This document shows, piece by piece, positions 1 to 8,529 of a stretch of DNA of 64,000 nucleotides. Below the pieces are notes generated by a model. It was given only the letters and a program-made list of their open reading frames with translations. It did no database searches and was not told the DNA's origin. The first letter of the stretch is position 1, and the number at the start of each line of letters is the position of its first letter. The stretch lies in assembly GCA_021810045.1 (NCBI GenBank), contig JAJZJR010000002.1, forward strand, positions 114,530 through 178,529, given 5' to 3'. This stretch comes from Thermoplasmata archaeon. GTDB lineage: Archaea > Thermoplasmatota > Thermoplasmata > Thermoplasmatales > Thermoplasmataceae. Both the position numbers and the translations under genes were made by a program.

Positions 1-678
1 GATGGAATTGTTCAGGAATCCATAAGGATAGCAAGAAAAGAATCGAAACTCACCGTTATTGCCGACCTTTGTATGTGTGAATATACATCACATGGACACT
101 GTGGAATCCTTAATGGGGAAGATGTGGACAATGACTCCACTTTGGAAAGCTATGGAATGATTGCCCAGTCCTATGCAAAATCTGGAGTTCACATGGTTGC
201 ACCCAGCGGAATGATGGACGGCCAGGTGGGATTTATCAGGGAATCTCTTGACAGATCAGGTTTTCACAATATACCAATAATGGCCTACAGTGCAAAATAT
301 GCTTCTGCAATGTATGGCCCTTTCAGGAATGCAGCCGATTCCACCCCATCTTTTGGAGACAGACGCACGTATCAGATGGACCCAAGGAATTCCCGGGAAG
401 CCATGGTGGAAATTGCTCATGATCTCAATGAAGGTGCAGATATTATAATGGTAAAACCTGCCCTTCCTTACCTGGATATCATAAGCAAGGCCAGAGAGTC
501 ATTCGACGCGCCAATTGCGGCATACAGCGTTAGTGGGGAATATACCATGATTAAGATGGCAGTGGATCAGGGATTTCTTGCCCCTTCTGCCATTGATGAG
601 AGCATAAATTCAATATTCCGGGCAGGGGCGGATATGGTCATTACATACTTCGCAGAGTATCTCAGTAAAAATCTATAG
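1..678 (+). CDS. hemB: Delta-aminolevulinic acid dehydratase (porphobilinogen synthase), C-terminal part
   Basis: The reading frame is open at the left edge, so the N-terminus lies outside the window. HemB condenses two 5-aminolevulinate molecules to porphobilinogen in the cytoplasm, an early common step of tetrapyrrole synthesis. Visible here are the metal-binding cysteine motif (fragment Cys24, Cys26, Cys34 in DLCMCEYTSHGHCG), the Lys in AYSAKYAS (fragment residue 99) and the Schiff-base Lys in IMVKPALPYLD (152). The ending YFAEYLSKNL is a normal family C-terminus. It fits heme use by this organism, together with ctaB at 41-42 kb. The identification is firm. Confidence 0.97.
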   Translation, partial: DGIVQESIRIARKESKLTVIADLCMCEYTSHGHCGILNGEDVDNDSTLESYGMIAQSYAKSGVHMVAPSGMMDGQVGFIRESLDRSGFHNIPIMAYSAKYASAMYGPFRNAADSTPSFGDRRTYQMDPRNSREAMVEIAHDLNEGADIIMVKPALPYLDIISKARESFDAPIAAYSVSGEYTMIKMAVDQGFLAPSAIDESINSIFRAGADMVITYFAEYLSKNL

Positions 679-751
679 AATAATCCCATTTTTGCACCTA
701 TCTCCACGATTAATATAGGAAAATCAGATCAAGTAACCAGGTGAAATAAAA

Positions 752-1366
752 ATGCCAGTACATCTTGGACAAAAAGCACCAGACTTTACCATAAACTCGA
801 CACAGGGGCCAATAACCTTTTCCGATTATAAGGGAAAATGGGTCCTGCTATTTTCGCACCCAGCGGACTTTACTCCTGTTTGCACAACTGAGTTTATGGC
901 ATTTACAGAAAACTATGAAGAATTCAAGAAGCTTGGTGTCGAGCTCATTGGGCTTAGCGTAGACAGCATTTACAGCCATATTGCATGGCTTAAGGATATC
1001 AAGGAGAAATACGGTGTGGAGGTACCATTCCCTGTTCTAGCCGACCTTGAAAAGGAAGTGGCAAGAGAATACAACCTGATGGACGAGAAGGTTGGGACCA
1101 CGGTAAGAGGCGTGTTCCTTATAGATCCAAACCAGACCATCAGGTGGATGGTTTATTACCCAGCCGAAGTTGGACGAAACATGAGAGAAATTGTCAGAGT
1201 CATCAAGGCATTCCAGTTTAACTGGGACAAGAAACTTGCCACACCAGCCAACTGGGAACCTGGAACTGCAGGTATTGCATCGGCACCTAATACCTTCAAG
1301 GGCGCACTTGAAAGAGAGAAGGAAGAGGGAGCTGAAAGATGGTACCTCAAAAGAGTTAAAGCCTGA
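752..1366 (+). CDS. 1-Cys peroxiredoxin (Prx6-like / AhpC-TSA family)
   Basis: A 204-residue thioredoxin-fold peroxidase that reduces hydrogen peroxide and organic peroxides. The peroxidatic Cys44 sits in [13 protein letters not shown]. It is the only cysteine in the protein, so there is no resolving Cys, and an external thiol partner is needed. The C-terminal extension (about residues 155-204) with TPANWEPG is typical of archaeal Prx6-type enzymes. The ATG follows AGGTGA at suitable spacing, so the start is secure. A paralogue lies at 46232-46930. It may be co-transcribed with the small gene that begins 5 bases after its stop. Confidence 0.95.
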   Translation: MPVHLGQKAPDFTINSTQGPITFSDYKGKWVLLFSHPADFTPVCTTEFMAFTENYEEFKKLGVELIGLSVDSIYSHIAWLKDIKEKYGVEVPFPVLADLEKEVAREYNLMDEKVGTTVRGVFLIDPNQTIRWMVYYPAEVGRNMREIVRVIKAFQFNWDKKLATPANWEPGTAGIASAPNTFKGALEREKEEGAERWYLKRVKA

Positions 1367-1371
1367 TTACT

Positions 1372-1710
1372 GTGACTAACTGCGCAATGTACAACTTAAC
1401 CGTTGGGTCCATTCACCCATCGGTAATTTGTGTGGAGATTTCAAATCTGGTTCCTTCCCTTGACGCGCTCGTTGATCTTCTCAATTCGGAATACATTGAA
1501 GAGGAGTTACCAGAATTCATTGAAAGCTATGCAAGAACAGACGAGGTTATGCCAACCGATAAAACTCTGGGTTTTGTTGTTCTAAACAGCAACAAGAAAA
1601 TAATATCATTTTCATTCAGTGCAGTAGATCCTGAAACAAAAGCAGGACTCACGAAAGCCAGTGAAAAATTCAAACAGATCGATTACACCGTAGACCTCGA
1701 TCTTCCCTAA
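1372..1710 (+). CDS. Conserved-looking small protein, unknown function (112 aa)
   Basis: I do not recognise this protein. It starts at GTG 1372, or at the ATG five codons later (1387); neither has a clear ribosome site. It begins 5 bases after the peroxiredoxin stop, so the two are probably one transcript. The product is soluble, acidic and has no transmembrane segment or obvious metal motif. An alternating pattern (GFVVLNSNKKIISFSFSAVD) suggests a small alpha/beta fold. A link to redox stress is suggested only by position. Confidence 0.6.
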   Translation: MTNCAMYNLTVGSIHPSVICVEISNLVPSLDALVDLLNSEYIEEELPEFIESYARTDEVMPTDKTLGFVVLNSNKKIISFSFSAVDPETKAGLTKASEKFKQIDYTVDLDLP

Positions 1711-1760
1711 TATTTTTTCCAATGTAAACAGTTTCAATTACTTCTTGTTTATCGGGTTAT

Positions 1761-2225
1761 GTGATCACTGTCTCAGATCAGTTAAAGGAATTTTTGGTAG
1801 AGGCAAAGAAAAACACATATGCTTCCGATTCACCAAATATTGTTGCAAAACCGTATCTTGAATCGTCTAAGCAATTTCAGTTCTCCAATGGGAAATACCT
1901 GTATCAGGACATTTACTTTGGAACTGAAAAGTTTTCCGGAATGGAAATTGTATACGATGAAAATGTTCCCATATGGACCATGGTATACAGTGGCGGGGTT
2001 GATTACCCTACGGATTTAAAGGAGGTTTATTCTTTTCTGAAAAGAGCTTTAAGAAATATTTCCTTTGATTTCCCTGCAAGAGGTCCAAGGATATTCAGGG
2101 AGGGACATCTCACATATGAGAATAATTATGAGGGGTCCATTGAAAGATTCCATGGCGAAGAATACATCCTCCTCAATGAGACTGAGGTCTACAGACTCAG
2201 TTATTATGGCGGAATTGTAAATTGA
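1761..2225 (+). CDS. DUF5680-like protein
   Basis: A 154-residue soluble protein starting at GTG 1761. Its layout resembles the DUF5680 family: FLVEAKKNTYAS near the N-terminus, then GKYLYQDIYFGTEKFSGMEIV, an FPARGP segment, and a YYGGIV ending. In bacteria this domain often occurs alone or behind an XRE helix-turn-helix; here it stands alone with no DNA-binding part. No biochemical activity is established for the family. I assign the family from remembered motif order, not from a search. Confidence 0.6.
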   Translation: MITVSDQLKEFLVEAKKNTYASDSPNIVAKPYLESSKQFQFSNGKYLYQDIYFGTEKFSGMEIVYDENVPIWTMVYSGGVDYPTDLKEVYSFLKRALRNISFDFPARGPRIFREGHLTYENNYEGSIERFHGEEYILLNETEVYRLSYYGGIVN

Positions 2226-2291
2226 ACCCTAACATATTAGTGTCTTTTACAGAAGGTCTAATTTACAAGGTCCCGGAGATACTCTAAAAGA

Positions 2292-2302
2292 TTAAATAAA
2301 TA
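2292..2302 (+). promoter_or_regulatory. TATA box for tatAC
   Basis: TTAAATAAATA is centred about 24 bases upstream of the tatA ATG at 2321. That spacing is expected for a leaderless archaeal transcript whose first base is at or near the start codon. No Shine-Dalgarno sequence precedes the ATG, which agrees with leaderless initiation. Confidence 0.5.
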
Positions 2303-2320
2303 GCCAATATACATAGACAT

Positions 2321-2626
2321 ATGTGGGACAATATTGGTGGCTGGATCATCATATTGGTTGTTGCACTGGTCTTATTTGGTGGTGCAAAAAAGATCCCTGA
2401 TTTCGCAAGGAATCTGGGAAGAGCCACCGGAGAATTCAAGAGAGGTCAGGTTGAGCTTGAAACTGAGCTCAAGAAGGCCATGTACAGTACTCCGGAAGCA
2501 CCATCTGAGCATCCAAAGCAAAATTTTGCTGAAGCAGCAAGAAACCTTGGAATAGACCCTGCAAACAAATCAGATGAGCAGATCAGCCAGGAAATCTCTG
2601 AAAAACTTAACTCAACTGCCAAATGA
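2321..2626 (+). CDS. tatA: Twin-arginine translocase subunit TatA
   Basis: This 101-residue protein has one N-terminal membrane helix (WIIILVVALVLFGG, residues 8-21), then the Phe-Gly hinge and an amphipathic helix (KIPDFARNLGRATGEFKRG). That is the TatA/B signature. TatA forms the oligomeric part of the machinery that exports folded proteins with twin-arginine signals. The C-terminal 45 residues are charged and probably disordered, as usual. It overlaps tatC by 4 bases (ATGA), indicating translational coupling. With no separate TatB here, it probably serves both roles, as in minimal archaeal Tat systems. Confidence 0.93.
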   Translation: MWDNIGGWIIILVVALVLFGGAKKIPDFARNLGRATGEFKRGQVELETELKKAMYSTPEAPSEHPKQNFAEAARNLGIDPANKSDEQISQEISEKLNSTAK

Positions 2627-3450
2627 ATCGGGACGACATTATTCCGATAGTATTTCGGAATCTTGACGAGTTACGTCATAGAGTGGTCAGGATACTAGTT
2701 GTTTTCCTGTTTTTTTTCGCATTCCTTTTGTTCTTCAGTATCAAGGATATAACCCTTTTTGGCAGAACTTTTCCATTCATAACTCCAGATATATACCATA
2801 ACATATCAGCGCAGATCCTTCAGGCAATAGAAAAATGGGTGCTTCTTCCAAACACCAAACTTATAATCATTAAACCCGCAGATGGCCTCACAGCAGATGC
2901 ATACGTTTCAATGTTCGTATCATTGATATTATCTATGCCAGTGATTGTTTATGAAATTGGCATGTTCCTGGGACCTGCACTAAAGAAGAGCGAGAAACTC
3001 CTACTTAGAACCATACTGGTACCTGCAAGCCTCCTTTTCCTGGCAGGATCCCTTATGGGCCTACTGTGGATAGCTCCGACTCTTTTCAGAATTTTCAATA
3101 GCTTTGATATAGGAATTGGTTCGCAGACTACCATGAGTCTGATGAGTTTCATTTCTTTTCTTATAATTTACATTATTAGCTTCGGAATTTCATTTGAAGT
3201 TCCAGTTTTCATGTATGGCCTTACAAGAGCCGGAATGGTCATGGCCGATACATGGGCTAAGAACTGGAGGTATGCAGTGATAGGTTCCCTCTTCTTTGGA
3301 CTTATATTTTCACCAGGAGTTACAGGCTTCACAGAAGTACTAATGGCCCTGCCGATGATTGGTCTATATTTTTCTGGCATCTATTTCTCTAAGAGATACG
3401 AGAAAAAATTTGGTACTCATGATTCAAATACTGTTTCTGAAGCGCTCTAG
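2623..3450 (+). CDS. tatC: Sec-independent protein translocase subunit TatC
   Basis: A 275-residue polytopic membrane protein. The N-terminal LDELRHRVVRILVVFLFFF (from residue 14) is the family's first cytoplasmic stretch and helix 1. Five more helices follow, with PVIVYEIGMFLGPAL in the region that receives twin-arginine signal peptides. TatC is the substrate receptor of the Tat translocon. A periplasm-side loop of about 50 residues between helices 1 and 2 is longer than in bacteria. Its last 27 bases overlap the 3' end of the convergent crotonase gene. The identification is firm. Confidence 0.95.
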   Translation: MNRDDIIPIVFRNLDELRHRVVRILVVFLFFFAFLLFFSIKDITLFGRTFPFITPDIYHNISAQILQAIEKWVLLPNTKLIIIKPADGLTADAYVSMFVSLILSMPVIVYEIGMFLGPALKKSEKLLLRTILVPASLLFLAGSLMGLLWIAPTLFRIFNSFDIGIGSQTTMSLMSFISFLIIYIISFGISFEVPVFMYGLTRAGMVMADTWAKNWRYAVIGSLFFGLIFSPGVTGFTEVLMALPMIGLYFSGIYFSKRYEKKFGTHDSNTVSEAL

Positions 3451-4164
3451 CTGCATCATTGTCAGGCAGCTTGGATCATAAATTTTAAAGAAAAGGTCAT
3501 CTAAAATATACCTGTTTTGGGATCCAATGTAACCACTTTTTATGATCTTGAACAACCTGGAGTCAATATTTTTTGCGTGACCCAATGCATGTCTCTGGAA
3601 ATTTTCAGAACCTACAATTTCTTTGACAATCCCCGCATTTTTAGCTTCATCTGTATCAAAGATCTTTCCTTTTTTTATTAGCGAATATGCGGTACCAGAG
3701 TATCTTTCCGGAACTTCTGGCAGAATTCCGGTAAGTGAAGGGATTCCAAATGCAACTTCGGGCATCCCGAACTTTGATCTCTCGGTGGATACAATTATAT
3801 CAGAACACAGGGCAATTTCGAGACCGAGTCCAAGAGCATAACCATCTATTGCACTTATTATGGCATTTTTGGAACTCAGCATTGTCCTGGCAATAGTTGT
3901 ACCAAGGGAATAGGCCTCTCTTAGATGTGTCTTATCACTGATTTTTCTGCAATCGGAAGTATAACCCATGCTGAAAGCTCGTCTACTGTCAGAGGTCAAT
4001 AAAATTGGAGCATCGCCATTTGATATAGCATCCGTTAAGGCGATCAGAAGGTCCCTTAAACCATCATTGTTAAGACAGTTGTTTACTCCATTTGAAACCA
4101 CTATTCTGTTTATACCTTCATTCTCCTCGAGAGAAACCATTGGCGTGCGTATAATAGGCAACAT
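3424..4164 (-). CDS. Enoyl-CoA hydratase/isomerase (crotonase) family protein
   Basis: A 246-residue soluble enzyme of the crotonase fold. The oxyanion-hole segments are recognisable: RRAFSMGYTSDC (about residues 61-72) and AIDGYALGLGLEIALCSDIIV (about 105-125), followed by KFGMPEVAFGIPS. Family members act on CoA thioesters: hydration, isomerisation or hydrolysis. The exact substrate cannot be read from sequence, and the usual catalytic Glu of hydratases is not clearly placed. The 3' end overlaps tatC. With the acyl-CoA dehydrogenase at 19-20 kb it could serve fatty-acid or branched-chain amino-acid breakdown, though the genes are not linked. Confidence 0.88.
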   Translation of the reverse strand: MLPIIRTPMVSLEENEGINRIVVSNGVNNCLNNDGLRDLLIALTDAISNGDAPILLTSDSRRAFSMGYTSDCRKISDKTHLREAYSLGTTIARTMLSSKNAIISAIDGYALGLGLEIALCSDIIVSTERSKFGMPEVAFGIPSLTGILPEVPERYSGTAYSLIKKGKIFDTDEAKNAGIVKEIVGSENFQRHALGHAKNIDSRLFKIIKSGYIGSQNRYILDDLFFKIYDPSCLTMMQLERFRNSI

Positions 4165-4292
4165 ATCAGTTATGTTTCAGGTAATTAAAATTTAGCCACG
4201 GAGAGAACGAAACTTATGATTTTCTGACTGAATAAAAAAACCCATTATATTTTTTCAGGTGAGTTGAAGGAACCTTAAATAATTGGTATCGA

Positions 4293-4306
4293 TTTCGATA
4301 TCGAAA
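4293..4306. promoter_or_regulatory. Perfect 14-bp palindrome (candidate operator) upstream of the methyltransferase
   Basis: TTTCGATATCGAAA is a perfect palindrome. It lies between a TATA-like TTAAAT (about 4275-4280) and the TTG start at 4324, that is, where the transcription start should be. This is typical of a repressor site that blocks RNA polymerase. No regulator gene is adjacent, so its partner is unknown. Confidence 0.45.
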
Positions 4307-4323
4307 CAAGAGGATGATAAAAT

Positions 4324-4929
4324 TTGTACAATCAGAATGAGCCCAGTAAAGAGAAGGAGGAGTTTGGGCCTTTGCTGGCTAGAATATATGCCTTCTTTGC
4401 TTCAAAATCTGGAAAACACCGGTTAGTTTATTCAAGAATCACAGAAGATGTTACTTCCCTGCATCCTTCTTCTATTCTAGAAATTGGAAGTGGCCCTGGG
4501 ATTGCTGCAGCCATGATAGCCGGAAAATTACCAGATACGAGGATCCTTTGCGTAGATCCATCAACTACCATGACTAAGATTGCAAATCGTAGGTTTGAAA
4601 AACTGTCACTGACGCCAAGAGTAAAATGCATATTGGGTGACAGCAGCAATATCAAGACTGAAGAGTTATTTGATCTGATATATACATCTCTTTCCTTCCA
4701 CCACTGGAGCGATGGAAAGAGAGATCTTCTTGAGCTTGGGAAAAAACTCGTTCCCAACGGGACACTTATCATTTATGAGAATTTTATTCCTGATAACGGC
4801 AATAATAAGAAGGTGAAGCACCAACATGGAATCGGCTTAAGAGATATCGAATCCTTTGAAATACCTGGGTTTGTGAAAAACCATACAATCTACGACGGCC
4901 TTGTAACTGTTAAATTCAGTAAAATATGA
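4324..4929 (+). CDS. Class I SAM-dependent methyltransferase
   Basis: A 201-residue Rossmann-fold methyltransferase starting at TTG 4324; no in-frame ATG precedes the conserved core. SAM-binding motif I is ILEIGSGPGIAAAMIAG (about residues 49-65). The acidic ribose-binding residue is in RILCVDPST. The motif IV region is DLIYTSLSFHHWSDG, followed by LVPNGTLIIYE, as in small-molecule methyltransferases of the Methyltransf_11/25 type. The substrate is unknown. The gene is alone, divergent from the crotonase, with a perfect palindrome just upstream that suggests tight regulation. Confidence 0.85.
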   Translation: MYNQNEPSKEKEEFGPLLARIYAFFASKSGKHRLVYSRITEDVTSLHPSSILEIGSGPGIAAAMIAGKLPDTRILCVDPSTTMTKIANRRFEKLSLTPRVKCILGDSSNIKTEELFDLIYTSLSFHHWSDGKRDLLELGKKLVPNGTLIIYENFIPDNGNNKKVKHQHGIGLRDIESFEIPGFVKNHTIYDGLVTVKFSKI

Positions 4930-4987
4930 AATAGTTTAGAGTTAAGTTTTTCTAAATTAGGAATATAAAAATCTCCCATGTCTGAAA

Positions 4988-5242
4988 TCAGTACATGGTG
5001 AGATTATATTTTTTGTCCATTTCTTCGTATGATTCCCTTGAATTAATACCGAGAAGTCCTGTAACGGTCTTCATTTCACCGGAATAATGCTTATCATATA
5101 CTTCTCTACCGAGTTTCAGACGTTTCTCCTGTTCATCATACAGTACCTGCTCTCCATGCTTTTTCAGGCAGTGTATGCAATGTGCAGCAGACTCCTCAGT
5201 ATTTTCAAGATGTGAAAAGCAATGATCAAAGTCTCTTTTCAT
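4988..5242 (-). CDS. Small Cys/His protein at the end of the complex I operon (84 aa)
   Basis: Unrecognised 84-residue protein, last gene of the leftward nuo transcription unit. Its ATG overlaps the stop of the preceding gene by 4 bases (5239-5242), so the two are almost certainly co-translated. The N-terminal third carries possible metal ligands: His7-Cys8, His11, His21, Cys22, Cys25 and His29 (AHCIHCLKKH). The rest is charged and helical, without membrane segments. Position suggests an assembly or accessory role for complex I; the sequence alone does not prove it. Confidence 0.6.
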   Translation of the reverse strand: MKRDFDHCFSHLENTEESAAHCIHCLKKHGEQVLYDEQEKRLKLGREVYDKHYSGEMKTVTGLLGINSRESYEEMDKKYNLTMY

Positions 5243-5604
5243 TTGTCATCACACCTTTTTCCATCATAATCAGGGTATTTCACATTGTATCTGTCCAGTG
5301 AATACTCAAGCAGATAATACAATGAGTCGAGGATTTCTCCTGTATCCCCAGTAATGTCAAAAATTTCCGGCAGACCCTCCAGGTTATTGACTTTATCCTT
5401 GAAGGTAACCAGATTGATTTCTCCCTTAAGAAGTGAGTCGAGGGCCTCAAGAAATTTCGCGTAGATAAGGTTCTTGGGTTTCGGATTCTTCTTTAGGTAG
5501 AATGCCAGAGACTTTTGCCTTCTCCTTATGATGGACATAGCATCATCGAGGTCACCATAGAATATTGCACTCTTGATTATTTCCATATCAGATATTATTG
5601 GCAT
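5239..5604 (-). CDS. Helical protein following nuoN, unknown function (121 aa)
   Basis: Unrecognised 121-residue soluble, largely alpha-helical protein that begins 6 bases after the nuoN stop and overlaps the next small gene by 4 bases. It has no membrane helix and no metal motif. The repeated charged helices (AMSIIRRRQKSLAFYLKK; LDSLYYLLEYSLDRY) could form a helical bundle. The tight spacing to nuoN makes co-expression with complex I very likely. It could be an assembly factor or a lineage-specific peripheral subunit. Confidence 0.65.
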   Translation of the reverse strand: MPIISDMEIIKSAIFYGDLDDAMSIIRRRQKSLAFYLKKNPKPKNLIYAKFLEALDSLLKGEINLVTFKDKVNNLEGLPEIFDITGDTGEILDSLYYLLEYSLDRYNVKYPDYDGKRCDDK

Positions 5605-5610
5605 TTTTTA

Positions 5611-7053
5611 TCACCTGAACAGTCCCGGGGCAATCCCTATCATAGTTGGGAACCATATTACAAGAACAGAAATTGCAACAGTAAGGAATGCTGAAACATA
5701 CACTGGAATCTTGAATGAGTTTTCAAGATTGAATATGTCATCCTTCTGCGGATCCTTTCCAAACATGTACAAGATTATCCTGAAGTAATAAAATACTGAA
5801 ATTGCACTGTTTAAAATAGCAATAACAGCAAGCCACCAAAGTCCACCCTCAATAAGAGACAGGAAGAGGAGATACTTCGCAAAGAATCCGCCTGTGAGTG
5901 GGATACCCGCAAGTGCCAGGAGCATGATTGAGAAACCTACTGCGACGCCGGGAGCCTTCTTTGCCAGACCTGAAAGATCTGATACCTGAAGGTTGTCTCC
6001 CTTCACAGTGTTCATTGTTATGAATGCCCCTCCCTTCATGAATATATAGGCAATTGCATAGAACATTCCTGCCGCCACTGCGACCGCTGCCACCGGAGAG
6101 TTAGTGTTGCCCACTGAACCAACAACAGCCAGGACAAGGATGAGGTATCCGGCCTGTGCAACGCTGGAATAAGCGAGAAGCCTTTTCATATTGTTCTGTG
6201 ACAAAGCTGATACGTTCCCGTAAGTCATTGTGAGGATTGCCAGAACTGCAAAGAGATAGTAGACTTCATGCAGATCCGAGGAAAACCCTACCAGAAACAT
6301 TTTCAGTACTACCACAAATGCCAGAACTTTGCTTCCTGCTGAAAGGAATGCGGAAACAGAGTTTTCTGTTCCATCGTATGTATCGATTGCCCACTGGTGC
6401 ATCGGGAATATTGCCAGCTTAAAACCAAATCCTACAATAAGGAATATCAATGCGATTGTCAGTTCCGGGCTAGGGGTGGATGCGGTGAGAACTGCAAGAT
6501 TAAATGTATGTGTGTCAATGTAGAAGAAAGATGCCCCAAACAGGATGAATGCTGTTGCTATTGTTCCAGTGAAAAAGTATTTCACAGTGCCTTCTAGGTT
6601 TCTTTTGTTCTTTCCAAAACTTGCCAGAACATATGTCCCTATACTAACTGATTCGAATGCTATGAACAGAGTTATGAGGTTATAGCTGAAAGCGGCGACA
6701 ACCATTCCTATTGTGACAAACAGCAGCGTCGCATAGAATATTTCACTCTTTGCCTTCAAACCGTAAATTGACGGATATGTAATGAACATCGCAGAAATGA
6801 TCATAACAATGGCAAAGTAAAGGCCAAATTGATTGAACACAATAGTTCCATCAAAGACGGATGTGCCATTTGGAAAGATCAGATAGAGCCATATAGCCGA
6901 GATGCCCAGAGAGGCAAATGTAATCCAAGAAAGTGCTTTCTTGCTTGTTTTAAGGATTGATAAACCGAGAATTGCAAATCCTACAATTCCAAGGAAGATC
7001 AAGGGGCTGAAATAACCCAGTACTGTTAACCCTCCTGTTGTGATGCCTGACAT
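5611..7053 (-). CDS. nuoN: NADH-quinone oxidoreductase-like complex I, subunit N
   Basis: A 480-residue antiporter-like membrane subunit (Mrp-type fold, about 14 helices) that helps pump protons in the membrane arm of complex I. The conserved core is seen in GFKLAIFPMHQWAIDTYDG (the lysine and HxW region) and MKRLLAYSSVAQAGYLILVLA. It starts at ATG 7053, sharing one base with the stop of nuoM. It is the last complex I subunit gene of the operon; two small unknown genes follow. Confidence 0.94.
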   Translation of the reverse strand: MSGITTGGLTVLGYFSPLIFLGIVGFAILGLSILKTSKKALSWITFASLGISAIWLYLIFPNGTSVFDGTIVFNQFGLYFAIVMIISAMFITYPSIYGLKAKSEIFYATLLFVTIGMVVAAFSYNLITLFIAFESVSIGTYVLASFGKNKRNLEGTVKYFFTGTIATAFILFGASFFYIDTHTFNLAVLTASTPSPELTIALIFLIVGFGFKLAIFPMHQWAIDTYDGTENSVSAFLSAGSKVLAFVVVLKMFLVGFSSDLHEVYYLFAVLAILTMTYGNVSALSQNNMKRLLAYSSVAQAGYLILVLAVVGSVGNTNSPVAAVAVAAGMFYAIAYIFMKGGAFITMNTVKGDNLQVSDLSGLAKKAPGVAVGFSIMLLALAGIPLTGGFFAKYLLFLSLIEGGLWWLAVIAILNSAISVFYYFRIILYMFGKDPQKDDIFNLENSFKIPVYVSAFLTVAISVLVIWFPTMIGIAPGLFR

Positions 7054-8528
7054 TATATTATACCTCCAACGTAAGTTATAAGAATTCCATAGATTAGATT
7101 TGGAACAACACCCAGTACAAAGATCACTATGAGCATTCCCATAAGCTTAACAGTAGTTGCCCTGTCCGCGTCATGGATTGCCCCTAGTTTTTCATTGTAA
7201 GGGCCATAAAGTGATTTTTGTGCTGCCCAGATATGATATGATGCAGTGACTATCATGGCAAAAATTACTATGAGAATGAGCCAGCCTATTGCACCGAAGA
7301 CGCCCACAAGAATCGAGAATTCTCCAATGAATCCTGCAAGGCCGGGTAGACCAAGGGACGCTAGAAGTCCAGCCAGCAGGAAAGAGCTGAGAATTGGAGC
7401 CTCTCTGAATATACCCCCGAGTGAGTGAGTGGATTCATGTCCTGTACTTCTGGAGATGTAGAACAGTGCGGAGAAAATGAGTGCCATTATGAGTCCATGG
7501 GCAATGATTTGGAACATACCTCCTGCCAGTTCAAGGCTTGCCGAATAACCGGATTCCACAAGTCCTGCACCAAATGACAGTGTGACAAAACCCATGGCTG
7601 CTGCACTTGCAAAAGCCATCATCCTCTTAAGACTCTGCTGCATCATTGCAGAGAGTGAGAAGTACACCAGGCTGATTATACCCAAAGCCATGAGAAGATC
7701 CATTACACCTGTACCCATAGATTTGTAAACCGGCATCAGAATACCAAATAAACCGTATCCTCCCATAATGGATAGACCTCCTGCAAGAATGACGGTCCCA
7801 GGGTAAGGGGCTGATTCGTATGTATCAGGAAGCCACGAATGAACAGGGAAAGATGGCATTTTGACAAGAAAAGCCAGCAGAAAACCAAACATTGCGAAAT
7901 ACATCCAGAATGCTGGAATCTGCGAGAAGTATGTGTTTACCATCAGCTGACTCATTTCAAATGTGAAAACATGGGTTGCCTCGTAATGGAATGTGTAAAC
8001 TGTGAATATTGAAAGAAGCAGAAACACGGAACCTATGTGGGTATACACAAAGAATTTCAGTGAAACACTATCCTTGTTTGGTCCTCCATATTGGGCTACG
8101 ATGAAATAGACTGGAATCAGGACAACCTCCCAGAAAATATAGAAGAAGAGGAAATCCCTCGAAAGAAGGATACCGAAAAGGCCAGCTTCTGTAATGAGGA
8201 TATAGCTGTAAAGTGATTCTCCGTATTTTCCTTTCTCCGTTATTAACACTGACAGGAAGATCACTATTGCTGAAAGGATCAGGAGTGCGTCTGAAAATCC
8301 GCTGACCCCTGTGGAAAATACTATTCCAATTGATGAGGCGATATTGAATGTTTCCTGTGAAATAATCCCGCCGGTGTATCCTGAATGGAATCTCAGTATA
8401 CTGTATATTACAGTCAGAATCAGGAAAATTCCTGATGATGCCATTGCATAATCTCTGCGTCTTCCCTGTACTGCGAAAGATAATGCGGAGATAAGTATGG
8501 TTAGCAGGAAGATAATGAGCATGAACAC
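7053..8528 (-). CDS. nuoM: Complex I subunit M
   Basis: A 491-residue antiporter-like subunit of the proton-pumping membrane arm. Family landmarks are FYIFWEVVLIPVYFIVAQYGG with the essential Glu, KMPSFPVHSWLPDTYESAPYPG typical of NuoM, and LKRMMAFASAAAMGFVTL. The start is GTG 8528, or ATG 8522 two codons later; neither is strongly favoured. It lies directly after nuoL in transcription order and abuts nuoN, so the three antiporter-like subunits are clustered as in bacteria. Confidence 0.95.
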   Translation of the reverse strand: MFMLIIFLLTILISALSFAVQGRRRDYAMASSGIFLILTVIYSILRFHSGYTGGIISQETFNIASSIGIVFSTGVSGFSDALLILSAIVIFLSVLITEKGKYGESLYSYILITEAGLFGILLSRDFLFFYIFWEVVLIPVYFIVAQYGGPNKDSVSLKFFVYTHIGSVFLLLSIFTVYTFHYEATHVFTFEMSQLMVNTYFSQIPAFWMYFAMFGFLLAFLVKMPSFPVHSWLPDTYESAPYPGTVILAGGLSIMGGYGLFGILMPVYKSMGTGVMDLLMALGIISLVYFSLSAMMQQSLKRMMAFASAAAMGFVTLSFGAGLVESGYSASLELAGGMFQIIAHGLIMALIFSALFYISRSTGHESTHSLGGIFREAPILSSFLLAGLLASLGLPGLAGFIGEFSILVGVFGAIGWLILIVIFAMIVTASYHIWAAQKSLYGPYNEKLGAIHDADRATTVKLMGMLIVIFVLGVVPNLIYGILITYVGGII

Positions 8529-8529
8529 T

